Source: Panulirus ornatus
Lineage: Eukaryota > Arthropoda > Malacostraca > Decapoda > Palinuridae
DNA length: 64,000 nt
Assembly: GCF_036320965.1 (NCBI RefSeq)
Contig: NC_092225.1
Coordinates: 76,194,435 to 76,258,434, forward strand
Direction: 5' to 3'
A program made the translations under genes and the position numbers. The notes under the pieces were generated by a model that saw only the letters and a list, made by a program, of their open reading frames with translations, made no database searches and had not been told where the DNA came from. Below are positions 11,645 to 23,217 of this stretch, piece by piece. The first letter of the stretch is position 1. Each line of letters begins with the position of its first letter.

Positions 11645-12487
11645 TCCCTTATCTAAAATGCCTGGAACCAGAAGAGTTTCAGATTTTGGATTTTCTTCAG
11701 GTTTTGGAATATTTGCACATACATAATGAGATACCTTGGGGATGGGACCCAAGTCTAACAAAATCCATTCATGTTTCAAATACACCTTATACACATAGCC
11801 TAAAAGTAATTTGTACAATATCTTTAATTATTTTGCACATGATACAAACCTTGTGTAACAGTGAACCATCAGAAAGCTAAGGTGTCACAACCTCAGCTGC
11901 CCATGAGGACAATCTGTGGTTGTTTGGCATCACCTTCATTCCTGACTCTGAATTTATATACCATTGATAAGCAATCATGTTTTCCACTTACTCACACATA
12001 AGTACTTAATACAGTGAAAAACTAATGTGTTTAGGGTAACTAAGCAGCACAGTAACATAAGCAGAATACCTGTACCAGCTGTTAAACAATAACAGCAAAA
12101 AACTGCAGGTTTTCAGTTTCCACCTACGATGCTGTGTTTTGATTAAAAGGTTATAGTACACTGTTTTTCAACAGCTTGACTTTCTGTGCTACAGATAAAC
12201 ATAAATGCTTCCTCTTTTTCTTATCACTGTTATCCACAGGGGTATCTACAGGCCTTTTTGACATTTTCAAAAACTTTGCACCACAGAGCAGAGAATCAGC
12301 AAAAAACAAAATGAGTAATGCACTTAGGTCTAGCAGTGACAATGGTTTGTAACAAACTAGCACCACCAGAGCCTCAGAGCCCAGCACGGCAAAGTGAGAT
12401 CAGGAGTGAAATTTTTCACTTGTAACATCATGTCACCACTCAAAAAGTTTTGGATTTCGGATTTTCAGATTAAGGACGCTCAACCTG
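11645..12487 (-). mobile_element. Tigger/pogo-like (TcMar) DNA transposon, internally deleted
   Basis: The right end (12,430-12,487) reads CTCAAAAAGTTTTGGATTTC and ends AACCTG; its reverse complement starts CAGGTTGAG. The left end (11,645-11,720) shows GCATCCCTTATCTAAAATGC and TTTCAGATTTTGGATTTT, an imperfect inverted counterpart. From memory, both ends and internal stretches such as GACAATCTGTGGTTGTTTGG (11,909-11,928) resemble a Tigger-family element known from mammals; the exact Repbase name is not recalled. A minus-strand frame inside looks like the first codons of a CENP-B/Tigger transposase, which sets the strand. Most of the transposase is missing, and the left terminus is eroded or truncated against the jockey-like fragment. 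Confidence 0.65.
12151..12264 (-). pseudogene. Tigger-like transposase N-terminus (37 codons)
   Basis: From an ATG at 12,264 the frame reads MSKRPVDTPVDNSDKKKRK, then LSVAQKVKLLKNSVL and a stop. A lysine-rich leader followed by an LSxAQKVxLLK helix is typical of the Psq/CENP-B-type DNA-binding domain that opens Tigger and pogo transposases. The second helix-turn-helix, the DDE domain and the rest are absent, so this is a remnant inside the non-autonomous element. Confidence 0.6.
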
Positions 12488-12505
12488 TGTGTGTGTATAT
12501 ATATA

Positions 12506-12588
12506 TTTAATTATACTCAATCGCCGTCTCCCGTGTCAGTGAGGTGGCACAAGGAAACAGACAAGGAACGGCCCAACCCACCCACATT

Positions 12589-12623
<35 letters not shown>
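12506..12623 (-). mobile_element. Main LINE 3' UTR end (left half of an interrupted copy)
   Basis: The reverse complement of the terminal LINE motif (CGCCGTCTCCCGTGTCAGTG and GGCCCAACCCACCCACA in degraded form) runs into a (TA)n tract at 12,592-12,623. Its continuation appears on the far side of the plus-strand insertion, at 13,815-14,070. The plus copy therefore landed in the TA-rich part of this older 3' UTR. Confidence 0.7.
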
Positions 12624-12628
<5 letters not shown>

Positions 12629-13602
12629 AGGCATGTGTACGTGTAGGAAGAGAGGAAAGTGATTGGTTCTCAGTGAATGTAGGTTTGCGGCAGGGGTGTG
12701 TGATGTCTCCATGGTTGTTTAATTTGTTTATGGATGGGGTTGTTAGGGAGGTTAATGCAAGAGTTTTGGAAAGAGGGGCAAGTATGAAGTCTGTTGGGGA
12801 TGAGAGAGCTTGGGAAGTGAGTCAGTTGTTGTTCGCTGATGATACAGCGCTGGTGGCTGATTCATGTGAGAAACTGCAGAAGCTGGTGACTGAGTTTGGT
12901 AAAGTGTGTGGAAGAAGAAAGTTAAGAGTAAATGTGAATAAGAGCAAGGTTATTAGGTACAGTAGGGTTGAGGGTCAAGTAAATTGGGAGGTGAGTTTGA
13001 ATGGAGAAAAACTGGAGGAAGTGAAGTGTTTTAGATATCTGGGAGTGGATCTGGCAGCGGATGGAACCATGGAAGCGGAAGTGGATCATAGGGTGGGGGA
13101 GGGGGCGAAAATTCTGGGGGCCTTGAAGAATGTGTGGAAGTCGAGAACATTATCTCGGAAAGCAAAAATGGGTATGTTTGAAGGAATAGTGGTTCCAACA
13201 ATGTTGTATGGTTGCGAGGCGTGGGCTATGGATAGAGTTGTGCGCAGGAGGATGGATGTGCTGGAAATGAGATGTTTGAGGACAATGTGTGGTGTGAGGT
13301 GGTTTGATCGAGTGAGTAACGTAAGGGTAAGAGAGATGTGTGGAAATAAAAAGAGCGTGGTTGAGAGAGCATAAGAGGGTGTTTTGAAGTGGTTTGGGCA
13401 CATGGAGAGAATGAGTGAGGAAAGATTGACCAAGAGGATATATGTGTCGGAGGTGGAGGGAACGAGGAGAAGAGGGAGACCAAATTGGAGGTGGAAAGAT
13501 GGAGTGAAAAAGATTTTGTGTGATCGGGGCCTGAACATGCAGGAGGGTGAAAGGAGGGCAAGGAATAGAGTGAATTGGAGCGATGTGGTATACCGGGGTT
13601 GA
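12624..13602 (+). pseudogene. LINE RT/C-terminal frame with one nonsense codon
   Basis: The frame contains LRQGCVMSPWLFNLFMDGVV, the catalytic FADDTALVAD box (near 12,832-12,861), the thumb and C-terminal region with YGCEAWAMDRV, and RRRGRPNWRWKDGVKKI near 13,465-13,520. One stop (TAA at 13,372-13,374, in place of GAA in ERAEEGV) splits it in two; the frame is otherwise the same on both sides. The first RT motifs and all of EN are missing because of 5' truncation. Confidence 0.8.
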
Positions 13603-13814
13603 CGTGCTGTCAGTGGATTGAATCAAGGCATGTGAAGCGTCTGGGGTAAACCATGGAAAGCTGTGTAGGTATGTATATTTGCGTGTGTGGACGTATGTAT
13701 ATACATGTGTATGGGGGGGGGGGTTGGGCCATTTCTTTCGTCTGTTTCCTTGCGCTACCTCGCAAACGCGGGAGACCGACAAAGTATAAAAAAAAAGAAA
13801 AAAAAAAAAAAAAA
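12624..13814 (+). mobile_element. Main LINE, 5'-truncated, short 3' UTR
   Basis: The copy starts inside RT (CKACVRVGREESDW region), directly after (TA)n. It carries the rest of RT and the C-terminal domain to a stop at 13,600-13,602, a short-form 3' UTR (13,603-13,790) and a poly-A-rich tail to 13,814, again followed by TA repeats. Insertion into (TA)n hides any target-site duplication. Diagnostic residues (MKSVGDERAW, RRMDVLEM, ILCDRGLN) place it in the younger, short-UTR subfamily. Confidence 0.85.
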
Positions 13815-14070
13815 TATATATACATAAATGCCCATATGTCCACATATACATATAAATTTCAATGTATACATATATATATACACATGTACTTGCTGCCTTC
13901 ATCCATTCCCACTGACACCCCGCCACACATGAAATAGCATCCCCTCCCCCTCCAGTGAGGTACTGCCAGGAAATGACAAAAAAGGCCACATTTGTTCAGT
14001 CTCTAGCTGTTATGTGTAATGCAACGAAACCACAGCTCTCTTTCCACATCCAGGCCCTACAGACCTTTCC
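13815..14070 (-). mobile_element. Main LINE 3' UTR (right half of interrupted copy)
   Basis: Reverse-strand long-form 3' UTR, from the TA/CA-rich centre through the internal GAGGTACTGCCAGGAAATGA motif to CCACAGCTCTCTTTCCACAT. It stops at CAGACCTTTCC, where the next insertion begins. It continues 12,506-12,623. Confidence 0.7.
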
Positions 14071-15940
14071 ATATATTTTATTTATTTTTATTTTATTTTG
14101 CTTTGTCGCTGTCTCCCGCGTTTGCAAGGTAGCGCAAGGAAACAGACGAAAGAAATGGCCCAACCCACCCCCATACACATGTATATACATACACGTCCAC
14201 ACACGCAAATATACATACCTATACATCTCAATGTACACATATATATACACACACAGACATATACACATGTACATGATTCATACTGTCTGCCTTTATTTAT
14301 TCCCATCGCCACCTCGCCACACATGGAATAACATCCCCCTCCCCCCCTCATGTGTGCGAGGTAGCGCTAGGAAAAGACAACAAAGGCCCCATTCATTCAC
14401 ACTCAGTCTCTAGCTGTCATGTAATAATGCCCTGAAACCACAGCTCCCTTTCCACATCCAGGCCCCACAGAACTTTCCATGGTTTACCCCAGATGCTTCA
14501 TATGCCCTGATTCAATCCATTGACAGCACGTGGACCCCTGTATACCACATCGATCCAATTCACTCTATTCCTTGCACGCCTTTCACCCTCCTGCATGTTC
14601 AGGCCCCAATCACTCAAAATCTTTTTCACTCCATCTTTCCACCTCCAATTTGGTCTCCCACTTCCCCTCGTTCCCTCCACCTCCGACACATATGTCCTCT
14701 TGGTCAATCTTTCCTCACTCATTCTCTCCATGTGACCAAACCATTTCAAAACACCCTCTTCTGCTCTCTCAACCATGCTCTTTTTATTTCCACACATCTC
14801 TCTTACCCTTACATTACTTACTCGATCAAACCACCTCACACCACATATTGTCCTCAAACATCTCATTTCCAGCACATCCACCCTCCTGCGCACAACTCTA
14901 TCCATAGCCCACGCCTCGCAACCATACAACATTGTTGGAACCACTATTCCTTCAAACATACCCATTTTTGCTTTCCGAGATAATGTTCTCGACTTCCAAA
15001 CATTCTTCAAGGCTCCCAGGATTTTCGCCCTCTCCCCCATCCTATGATTCACTTCCGCTTCCATGGTTCCATCCGCTGCCAAATCCACTCCCAGATATCT
15101 AAAACACTTTACTTCCTCCAGTTTTTCTCCATTCAAACTTACCTCCCAATTGACTTGACCCTCAACCCCACTGTACCATATAACCTTGCTCTTATTCACA
15201 TTTACTCTTACGTTTCTTCTTTCACACACTTTACCAAACTCAGTCACCAGCTTCTGCAGTTTCTCACATCAATCAGCCACCAGCGCTGTATCATTAGCGA
15301 ACAACAACTGACTCACTTCCCAAGCTCTCTCATCCACAATAGACTGCATACTTGCCCCTCTTTCCAAAATTCTTGCATTCACCTCCCTAACAACCCCATC
15401 CATAAACAAATTAAACAACCATGGAAACATCACACACCCCTGCCGCAAACCTACATTCACTGAGAACCAATCACTTTCCTCTCTTCCTACACGTACACAT
15501 GCCTTACATCCTCGATAAAAACTTTTCACTACTTCTAACAACTTGCCTCCCACAACATATATTCTTAGTACCTTCCACAGAGCATCTCTATCAACTCTAT
15601 CATATGCTTTCTCCAGATCCATAAATGCTACATACAAATCCATTTGCTTTTCTAAGTATTTCTCACATACATTCTTCAAAGCAAACACCTGATCCACACA
15701 TCCTCTACCACTTCTGAAACCACACTGCTCTTCCCCAATCTGATGCTCTGTACATGCCTTCACCCTCTCAACCAATACCCTCCCATATAATTTACCAGGA
15801 ATACTCAACAAACTTATACCCCTGTAATTTGAGCACTCACTCTTATCCCCTTTGCTTTTCTGCAATGGCACTATGCAAGCATTCCGCCAATCCTCAGGCA
15901 CCTCACCATGAATCCTCAGGCACCTCACCATTAAATAACC
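14071..15940 (-). mobile_element. Main LINE, long 3' UTR, RT to C-terminus
   Basis: The tail and terminal hairpin (GCTTTGTCGCTGTCTCCCGC, 14,099-14,118) open the copy at 14,071. The long-form 3' UTR runs to about 14,520. The ORF follows on the minus strand: 14,498-15,247 (C-terminal) and 15,269-15,931 (RT). They are separated by a TGA that replaces the Ser codon after LVAD. RT motifs seen are YRGISLL, FRSGRGCVDQVF, AFMDLEKAYDRVD and the catalytic box, which reads FANDTALVAD (near 15,270-15,300): Asp to Asn at the first of the two aspartates. Residues QSIVDERAW, RRVDVLEM and ILSDWGLN mark the long-UTR subfamily. Confidence 0.85.
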
Positions 15941-17738
15941 TTACCAACCAGTCAACAATACAGTCACCTCCTTTTTTAATAAATTCCACTGCAATACCAT
16001 CCAAACCTGCTGCCTTACCGGCTTTCATCTTCAGCAAAGCTTTTACTACCTCTTCTCTGTTTACCAAATCATTTTTCCTAACCCTCTCACTTTGCACACC
16101 ACCTCGACCAAAACACCCTATATCTGCCACTCTATCATCAAACACATTCAACAAACCTTCAAAATACTCACTCCATCTTCTTCTCACATCACCACTACTT
16201 GTTATCACCTCCCCATTAGCCCCCTTCACTGAAGTTCCCATTTGCTCCCTTGTCTTACGCACTTTATTTACCTCCTTCCAGAACATCTTTCTATTCTCCC
16301 TAAAATTTAATGATACTCTCTCACCCCAACTCTCATTTGCCCTCTTTTTCACCTCTTGCACCTTTCTCTTGACCTCCTGCCTCTTTCTTTCATACATCTC
16401 CCACTCATTTGCATTTTTTCCCGGCAAAAATCATCCAAATGCCTCTCTCCTCTTTCACTAATAATCTTACTTCCTCATCCCACCACTCACTATCCTTTCT
16501 AATCAACCTACCTCCCACACTTCTCATGCCACAAGCATCTTTTGCGCAAGCCATCACTGCTTCCCTAAATGCATCCCATTCCTCCCCCACTCCCCTTATG
16601 TCCTTTGTTCTCACCTTTTTCCATTCTGTACTCAGTCTCTCCTGGTACTTCCTCACACAAGTCTCCTTCCCAAGCTCACTTACTCTCACCACCCTCTTCA
16701 CCCTAACATTCTCTCTTCTTTTCTGAAAACCCATACAAATCTTCACCTTCGCCTCCACAAGATAATGATCAGACATCCCTCCAGTTGCACCTCTCAGCAC
16801 ATTAACATCCAAAAGTCTCTCTCGCGCGCCTGTCAATTAACACGTAATCCAATAACGCTCTCTGGCCATCTCTCCTACTTACATACGTATACTTATGTAT
16901 ATCTCTCTTTTTAAACCAGGTATTCCCAATCACCAGTCCTTTTTCAGCACATAAATCTACAAGCTCTTCACCATTTCCACTTACAACACTGAACACCCTC
17001 CTTCGCACAACTCTATCTATAGCCCACACCCTACAACCAAATAACATTGTTGGAACCACTATTCCTTCAAACATACCCATTTTTGCTTTCCAAGATAACG
17101 TTCTCGACTTCCACACATTTTTCAACACTCCCAGAACTTTCGCCCCCTCCCCCACCCTATGATTCACTTCCGCTTCCATGGTTCCATCCACTGCCAAATC
17201 CACTCCCAGATATCTAAAACACTTCACTTCCTCCAGTTTTTCTCCATTCAAACTTACCTCCCAATTGACTTGTCATTCAATCCTACTGTACCTAATAACC
17301 TTGCTCTTATTCACATTTACTCTCAGCTTTCTTCTTTCACACCCTTTACCGAACTCAGTCACCAGCTTCTGCAGTTTCTCACCCGAATCAGCCACCAGTG
17401 CTGTTTCATCAGCGAACAACAACTGACTCACTTCCCAAGCTCTCTCATCCACAACAGATTGTATACTTGCCCCTTTCCAAAACTCTTGCATTCACCTCCC
17501 TAACAACCCCATCCATAAACAAATCAAACAACCATGGAGACATCACGCACCCCTGCTGCAAACCAACATTCACTGAGAACCAATCGCTTTCCTCTCTTCC
17601 TACATGTACACATGCCTTACATCCTCGATAAAAACTTTTCACTGCTTCTAACAACCTACCTCCCACACCATATATTCTTAGTACCTTCCACAAAGCATCT
17701 CTATCAACTCTGTCATATGCCTTCTCCAGATCCATAAA
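15903..17738 (-). mobile_element. Composite LINE segment (array unit 1, 5' part)
   Basis: Minus strand, 5' to 3'. First comes an RT middle piece (17,756-17,445, starting inside AFMDLEKAYDRVD) to the C-terminal region AIDRVVRRRV (17,251 to about 17,000). There it jumps to the EN frame at FSVVSGNGEELVDL. EN continues through VSRRDGQRALLDYVLIDRRA and GGMSDHYLVEAKVK (near 16,770) into the linker with WWDEEVRLLVKEERG, then RT start (16,427-15,903: WSEYFEGLLN and KMKAGKAAGLDGIAVEFI). Frameshifts fall near 16,825 and 16,415. The EN/C-terminal junction shares an ACCC microhomology. A catalytic box is present as FADETALVAD (second Asp changed to Glu). Confidence 0.75.
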
Positions 17739-19128
17739 TGCTACATACAAAACCATTTCCTTTCACCCTCCTTTCACCCTCCTGCATGTTCAGGCCCCGA
17801 TCACACAAAATCTTTTTCACTCCATCTTTCCACCTCCAATTTGGTCTCCCACTTCTCCTCGTTCCCTCCACCTCCGACACATATATCCTCTTGGTCAATC
17901 TTTCCTCACTCATTCTTTCCATGTGCCCAAACCATTTCAAAACACCCTCTTCTGCTCTCTCAACCACGCTCTTTTTATTTCCACATATCTCTCTTACCCT
18001 TACGTTACTTACTCGATCAAACCACCTCACACCACACATTGTCCTCAAACATCTCATTTCCAGCACATCCACCCTCCTGCGCACAACTCTATCCATAGCC
18101 CACGCCTCGCAACCATAAAACATTGTTGGAACCACTATTCCTTCAAACATACCCATTTTTGCTTTCCGAGATAATGTTCTCGACTTCCACACATTCTTCA
18201 AGGCTCCCAGGATTTTCGCCCCCTCCCCCACCCTATGATTCACTTCCGCTTCCATGGTTCCATCCGCTGCCAGATCTACTCCCAGATATCTAAAACACTC
18301 TACTTCCTCCAGTTTTTCTCCATTCAAACTTACCACCCAATTGACTTGACCCTCAACCCTACTGTACCTAATAACCTTGCTCTTATTCACATTTACTCTT
18401 ACGTTTCTTCTTTCACACACTTTACCAAACTCAGTCACCAGCTTCTGCAGTTTCTCACATGAATCAGCCACCAGCGCTGTATCATCAGCGAACAACAACT
18501 GACTCACTTCCCAAGCTCTCTCATCCACAACAGACTGTATACTTGCCCCTTTCCAAAACTCTTGCATTCATCTCCCTAACAACCCCATCCATAAACAAAT
18601 CAAACAACCATGGAGACATCACGCACCCCTGCTGCAAACCAACATTCACTGAGAACCAATCGCTTTCCTCTCTTCCTACACGTACACATGCCTTACATCC
18701 TTGATAAAAACTTTTCACTGCTTCTAACAACTTGCCTCCCACACCATATATTCTTAATACCTTCCACAGAGCATCTCTATCAACTCTATCATATGCCTTC
18801 TCCAGATCCATAAATGCTACATACAAATCCATTTGCTTTTCTAAGTATTTCTCACGTACATTCTTCAAAGCAAACACCTGATCCACACATCCTCTACCAC
18901 TTCTGAAACCACACTGCTCTTCCCCAATCTGATGCTCTGTACATGCCTTCACCCTCTCAACCAATACCCTCCCATATAATTTACCAGGAATACTCAACAA
19001 ACTTATACCCCTGTAATTTGAGCACTCACTCTTATCCCCTTTGCTTTTCTGCAATGGCACTATGCAAGCATTCTGCCAATCCTCAGGCACCTCACCATGA
19101 ATCCTCAGGCACCTCACCATTAAATAAC
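17713..19128 (-). mobile_element. Main LINE RT to C-terminus (array unit 2, 3' part)
   Basis: The minus-strand frame 18,567-17,713 (284 codons) runs from the stretch before FADDTALVAD through the C-terminal GRPNWRWKDG motif to GERR. It then reads out of frame into the RT-middle piece at the 17,74x junction. The upstream RT part is 19,120-18,521, with FRSGRGCVDQVF, AFMDLEKAYDRVD and LQQGCVMSPWLFDLFM. A 2-bp deletion near 18,546 separates the two frames. Its residues mix both subfamilies: QSVVDERAW and RRVDVLEM of the long-UTR type, with ILCDRGLN of the short-UTR type. Confidence 0.8.
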
Positions 19129-20927
19129 CTTACCAACCAGTCAACAATACAGTCACCTCCTTTTTTAATAAATTCCACTGCAATACCATCCAAACCTGCT
19201 GCCTTACCGGCTTTCATCTTCAGCAAAGCTTTTACTACCTCTTCTCTGTTTACCAAATCATTTTTCCTAACCCTCTCACTTTGCACACCACCTCGACCAA
19301 AACACCCTATATCTGCCACTCTATCATCAAACACATTCAACAAACCTTCAAAATACTCACTCCATCTTCTTCTCACATCACCACTACTTGTTATCACCTC
19401 CCCATTAGCCCCCTTCACTGAAGTTCCCATTTGCTCCCTTGTCTTACGCACTTTATTTACCTCCTTCCAGAACATCTTTCTATTCTCCCTAAAATTTAAT
19501 GATACTCTCTCACCCCAACTCTCATTTGCCCTCTTTTTCACCTCTTGCACCTTTCTCTTGACCTCCTGCCTCTTTCTTTCATACATCTCCCACTCATTTG
19601 CATTTTTTCCCGGCAAAAATCATCCAAATGCCTCTCTCCTCTTTCACTAATAATCTTACTTCCTCATCCCACCACTCACTATCCTTTCTAATCAACCTAC
19701 CTCCCACACTTCTCATGCCACAAGCATCTTTTGCGCAAGCCATCACTGCTTCCCTAAATGCATCCCATTCCTCCCCCACTCCCCTTATGTCCTTTGTTCT
19801 CACCTTTTTCCATTCTGTACTCAGTCTCTCCTGGTACTTCCTCACACAAGTCTCCTTCCCAAGCTCACTTACTCTCACCACCCTCTTCACCCTAACATTC
19901 TCTCTTCTTTTCTGAAAACCCATACAAATCTTCACCTTCGCCTCCACAAGATAATGATCAGACATCCCTCCAGTTGCACCTCTCAGCACATTAACATCCA
20001 AAAGTCTCTCTCGCGCGCCTGTCAATTAACACGTAATCCAATAACGCTCTCTGGCCATCTCTCCTACTTACATACGTATACTTATGTATATCTCTCTTTT
20101 TAAACCAGGTATTCCCAACCACCAGTCCTTTTTCAGCACATAAATCTACAAGCTCTTCACCATTTCCACTTACAACACTGAACACCCTCCTTCGCACAAC
20201 TCTATCTATAGCCCACACCCTACAACCAAATAACATTGTTGGAACCACTATTCCTTCAAACATACCCATTTTTGCTTTCCAAGATAACGTTCTCGACTTC
20301 CACACATTTTTCAACACTCCCAGAACTTTCGCCCCCTCCCCCACCCTATGATTCACTTCCGCTTCCATGGTTCCATCCACTGCCAAATCCACTCCCAGAT
20401 ATCTAAAACACTTCACTTCCTCCAGTTTTTCTCCAATCAAACTTACCTCCCAATTGACTTGTCATTCAATCCTACTGTACCTAATAACCTTGCTCTTATT
20501 CACATTTACTCTCAGCTTTCTTCTTTCACACCCTTTACCGAACTCAGTCACCAGCTTCTGCAGTTTCTCACCCGAATCAGCCACCAGTGCTGTTTCATCA
20601 GCGAACAACAACTGACTCACTTCCCAAGCTCTCTCATCCACAACAGACTGTATACTTGCCCCTTTCCAAAACTCTTGCATTCACCTCCCTAACAACCCCA
20701 TCCATAAACAAATCAAACAACCATGGAGACATCACGCACCCCTGCTGCAAACCAACATTCACTGAGAACCAATCGCTTTCCTCTCTTCCTACATGTACAC
20801 ATGCCTTACATCCTCGATAAAAACTTTTCACTGCTTCTAACAACCTACCTCCCACACCATATATTCTTAGTACCTTCCACAAAGCATCTCTATCAACTCT
20901 GTCATATGCCTTCTCCAGATCCATAAA
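19092..20927 (-). mobile_element. Composite LINE segment (array unit 2, 5' part)
   Basis: Near-identical copy of 15,903-17,738, displaced by 3,189 bp. The few differences seen include a codon change near 20,117 (VVGN versus VIGN), one near 20,434 (MIGEKLEE versus MNGEKLEE) and one near 20,646. Domain order, frameshifts and the FADET variant are the same as in the first unit. Confidence 0.8.
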
Positions 20928-22059
20928 TGCTACATACAAAACCATTTCCTTTCACCCTCCTTTCACCCTCCTGCATGTTCAGGCCCCGATCACACAAAAT
21001 CTTTTTCACTCCATCTTTCCACCTCCAATTTGGTCTCCCACTTCTCCTCGTTCCCTCCACCTCCGACACATATATCCTCTTGGTCAATCTTTCCTCACTC
21101 ATTCTTTCCATGTGCCCAAACCATTTCAAAACACCCTCTTCTGCTCTCTCAACCACGCTCTTTTTATTTCCACATATCTCTCTTACCCTTACGTTACTTA
21201 CTCGATCAAACCACCTCACACCACACATTGTCCTCAAACATCTCATTTCCAGCACATCCACCCTCCTGCGCACAACTCTATCCATAGCCCACGCCTCGCA
21301 ACCATAAAACATTGTTGGAACCACTATTCCTTCAAACATACCCATTTTTGCTTTCCGAGATAATGTTCTCGACTTCCACACATTCTTCAAGGCTCCCAGG
21401 ATTTTCGCCCCCTCCCCCACCCTATGATTCACTTCCGCTTCCATGGTTCCATCCGCTGCCAGATCTACTCCCAGATATCTAAAACACTCTACTTCCTCCA
21501 GTTTTTCTCCATTCAAACTTACCACCCAATTGACTTGACCCTCAACCCTACTGTACCTAATAACCTTGCTCTTATTCACATTTACTCTTACGTTTCTTCT
21601 TTCACACACTTTACCAAACTCAGTCACCAGCTTCTGCAGTTTCTCACATGAATCAGCCACCAGCGCTGTATCATCAGCGAACAACAACTGACTCACTTCC
21701 CAAGCTCTCTCATCCACAACAGACTGTATACTTGCCCCTTTCCAAAACTCTTGCATTCATCTCCCTAACAACCCCATCCATAAACAAATCAAACAACCAT
21801 GGAGACATCACGCACCCCTGCTGCAAACCAACATTCACTGAGAACCAATCGCTTTCCTCTCTTCCTACACGTACACATGCCTTACATCCTTGATAAAAAC
21901 TTTTCACTGCTTCTAACAACTTGCCTCCCACACCATATATTCTTAATACCTTCCACAGAGCATCTCTATCAACTCTATCATATGCCTTCTCCAGATCCAT
22001 AAATGCTACATACAAATCCATTTGCTTTTCTAAGTATTTCTCACGTACATTCTTCAAAG
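20902..22059 (-). mobile_element. Main LINE RT to C-terminus (array unit 3, partial)
   Basis: Copy of 17,713-18,870, displaced by 3,189 bp. Frames are 21,756-20,902 (284 codons) and 22,057-21,710. It is cut at 22,059 by the plus-strand insertion. Its sequence resumes for only a few bases (CAAACA) after 23,228, where the copy ends. Confidence 0.8.
22049..22059 (+). repeat. Target-site duplication, left (11 bp)
   Basis: ATTCTTCAAAG here is repeated exactly at 23,218-23,228, flanking the plus-strand LINE. The duplicated bases belong to the minus-strand LINE that served as the target. Confidence 0.85.
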
Positions 22060-23217
22060 TGTAAGAAGAGAGGAAAGTGATTGGTTCTCAGTGAATGTAG
22101 GTTTGCGGCAGGGGTGTGTGATGTCTCCATGGTTGTTTAATTTGTTTATGGATGGGGTTGTTAGGGAGGTAAATGCAAGAGTTTTGGAAAGAGGGGCAAG
22201 TATGAAGTCTGTTGGGGATGAGAGAGCTTGGGAAGTGAGTCAGTTGTTGTTCGCTGAAGATACAGCGCTGGTGGCTGATTCATGTGAGAAACTGCAGAAG
22301 CTGGTGACTGAGTTTGGTAAAGTGTGTGGAAGAAGAAAGCTAAGAGTAAATGTGAATAAGAGCAAGGTTATTAGGTACAGTAGGGTTGAGGGTCAAGTCA
22401 ATTGGGAGGTGAGTTTGAATGGAGAAAAACTGGAGGAAGTGAAGTGTTTTAGATATCTGGGAGTGGATCTGGCAGCGGATGGAACCATGGAAGCGGAAGT
22501 GGATCATAGGGTGGGGAGGGGGCGAAAATTCTGGGGGCCTTGAAGAATGTGTGGAAGTCGAGAACATTATCTCGGAAAGCAAAAATGGGTATGTTTGAAG
22601 GAATAGTGGTTCCAACAATGTTGTATGGTTGCGAGGCATGGGCTATGGATAGAGTGGTGCGCAGGAGGATGGATGTGCTGGAAATGAGATGTTTGAGGAC
22701 AATGTGTGGTGTGAGGTGGTTTGATCGAGTGAGTAACGTAAGGGTAAGAGAGATGTGTGGAAATAAAAAGAGCGTGGTTGAGAGAGCAGAAGAGGGTGTT
22801 TTGAAGTGGTTTGGGCACATGGAGAGAATGAGTGAGGAAAGATTGACCAAGAGGATATATGTGTCGGAGGTGGAGGGAACGAGGAGAAGAGGGAGACCAA
22901 ATTGGAGGTGGAAAGATGGAGTGAAAAAGATTTTGTGTGATCGGGGCCTGAACATGCAGGAGGGTGAAAGGAGGGCAAGGAATAGAGTGAATTGGAGCGA
23001 TGTGGTATACCGGGGTTGACGTGCTGTCAGTGGATTGAATCAAGGCATGTGAAGCGTCTGGGGTAAACCATGGAAAGCTGTGTAGGTATGTATATTTGCG
23101 TGTGTGGACGTATGTATATACATGTGTATGGGGGGGGGTGGGCCATTTCTTTCGTCTGTTCCTTGCGCTACCTCGCAAACGCGGGAGACAGCGACAAAGT
23201 ATAATAATAAAAAAATA
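22060..23217 (+). mobile_element. Main LINE inserted into another LINE copy (short 3' UTR)
   Basis: 5'-truncated in RT (VGREESDW region). It runs through RT and the C-terminal domain to a stop at 23,017-23,019, then a short 3' UTR, the terminal hairpin motif and an AT-rich tail. A 1-bp deletion near 22,516 shifts the frame between 22,091-22,543 and 22,540-23,019. The catalytic box reads FAEDTALVAD (Asp to Glu at the first catalytic Asp), so it is inactive. An 11-bp target-site duplication shows a standard target-primed insertion. Diagnostic residues are those of the short-UTR subfamily. Confidence 0.9.

Larger units (their letters stand above)
14550..22059. repeat. Tandem array of a 3,189-bp composite LINE unit
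   Basis: From about 15.4 kb, sequence x recurs at x+3,189 with very few changes as far as 22,059 (for example 15,903-17,738 versus 19,092-20,927). The 14.55-15.4 kb part pairs with 17.74-18.6 kb less closely, with 2 bp of indels. This gives about 2.35 units. Each unit, on the minus strand, holds a partial EN, the linker, RT and the C-terminal domain, fused to a second RT-middle-to-C-terminus segment. Both full units share a small local duplication (CCTCAGGCACCTCACCAT twice, near 15,893 and 19,082), so that change predates the tandem duplication. An assembly error is possible and needs long-read support. Confidence 0.85.

Noticed and set aside
13653..13937. Short Cys/Tyr/Val-rich frames resembling small membrane proteins in LINE 3' UTRs
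   Set aside because: Produced by TG/TA-rich UTR sequence; they change frame between copies.
14550..22059. Regularly spaced repeats considered as a CRISPR-like or satellite array
   Set aside because: The unit is a 3.2 kb LINE composite with no spacer structure; the setting is eukaryotic.
22040..22090. Inversion breakpoint at 22,060
   Set aside because: The 11-bp target-site duplication shows it is an insertion of an oppositely oriented LINE, not a chromosomal inversion.
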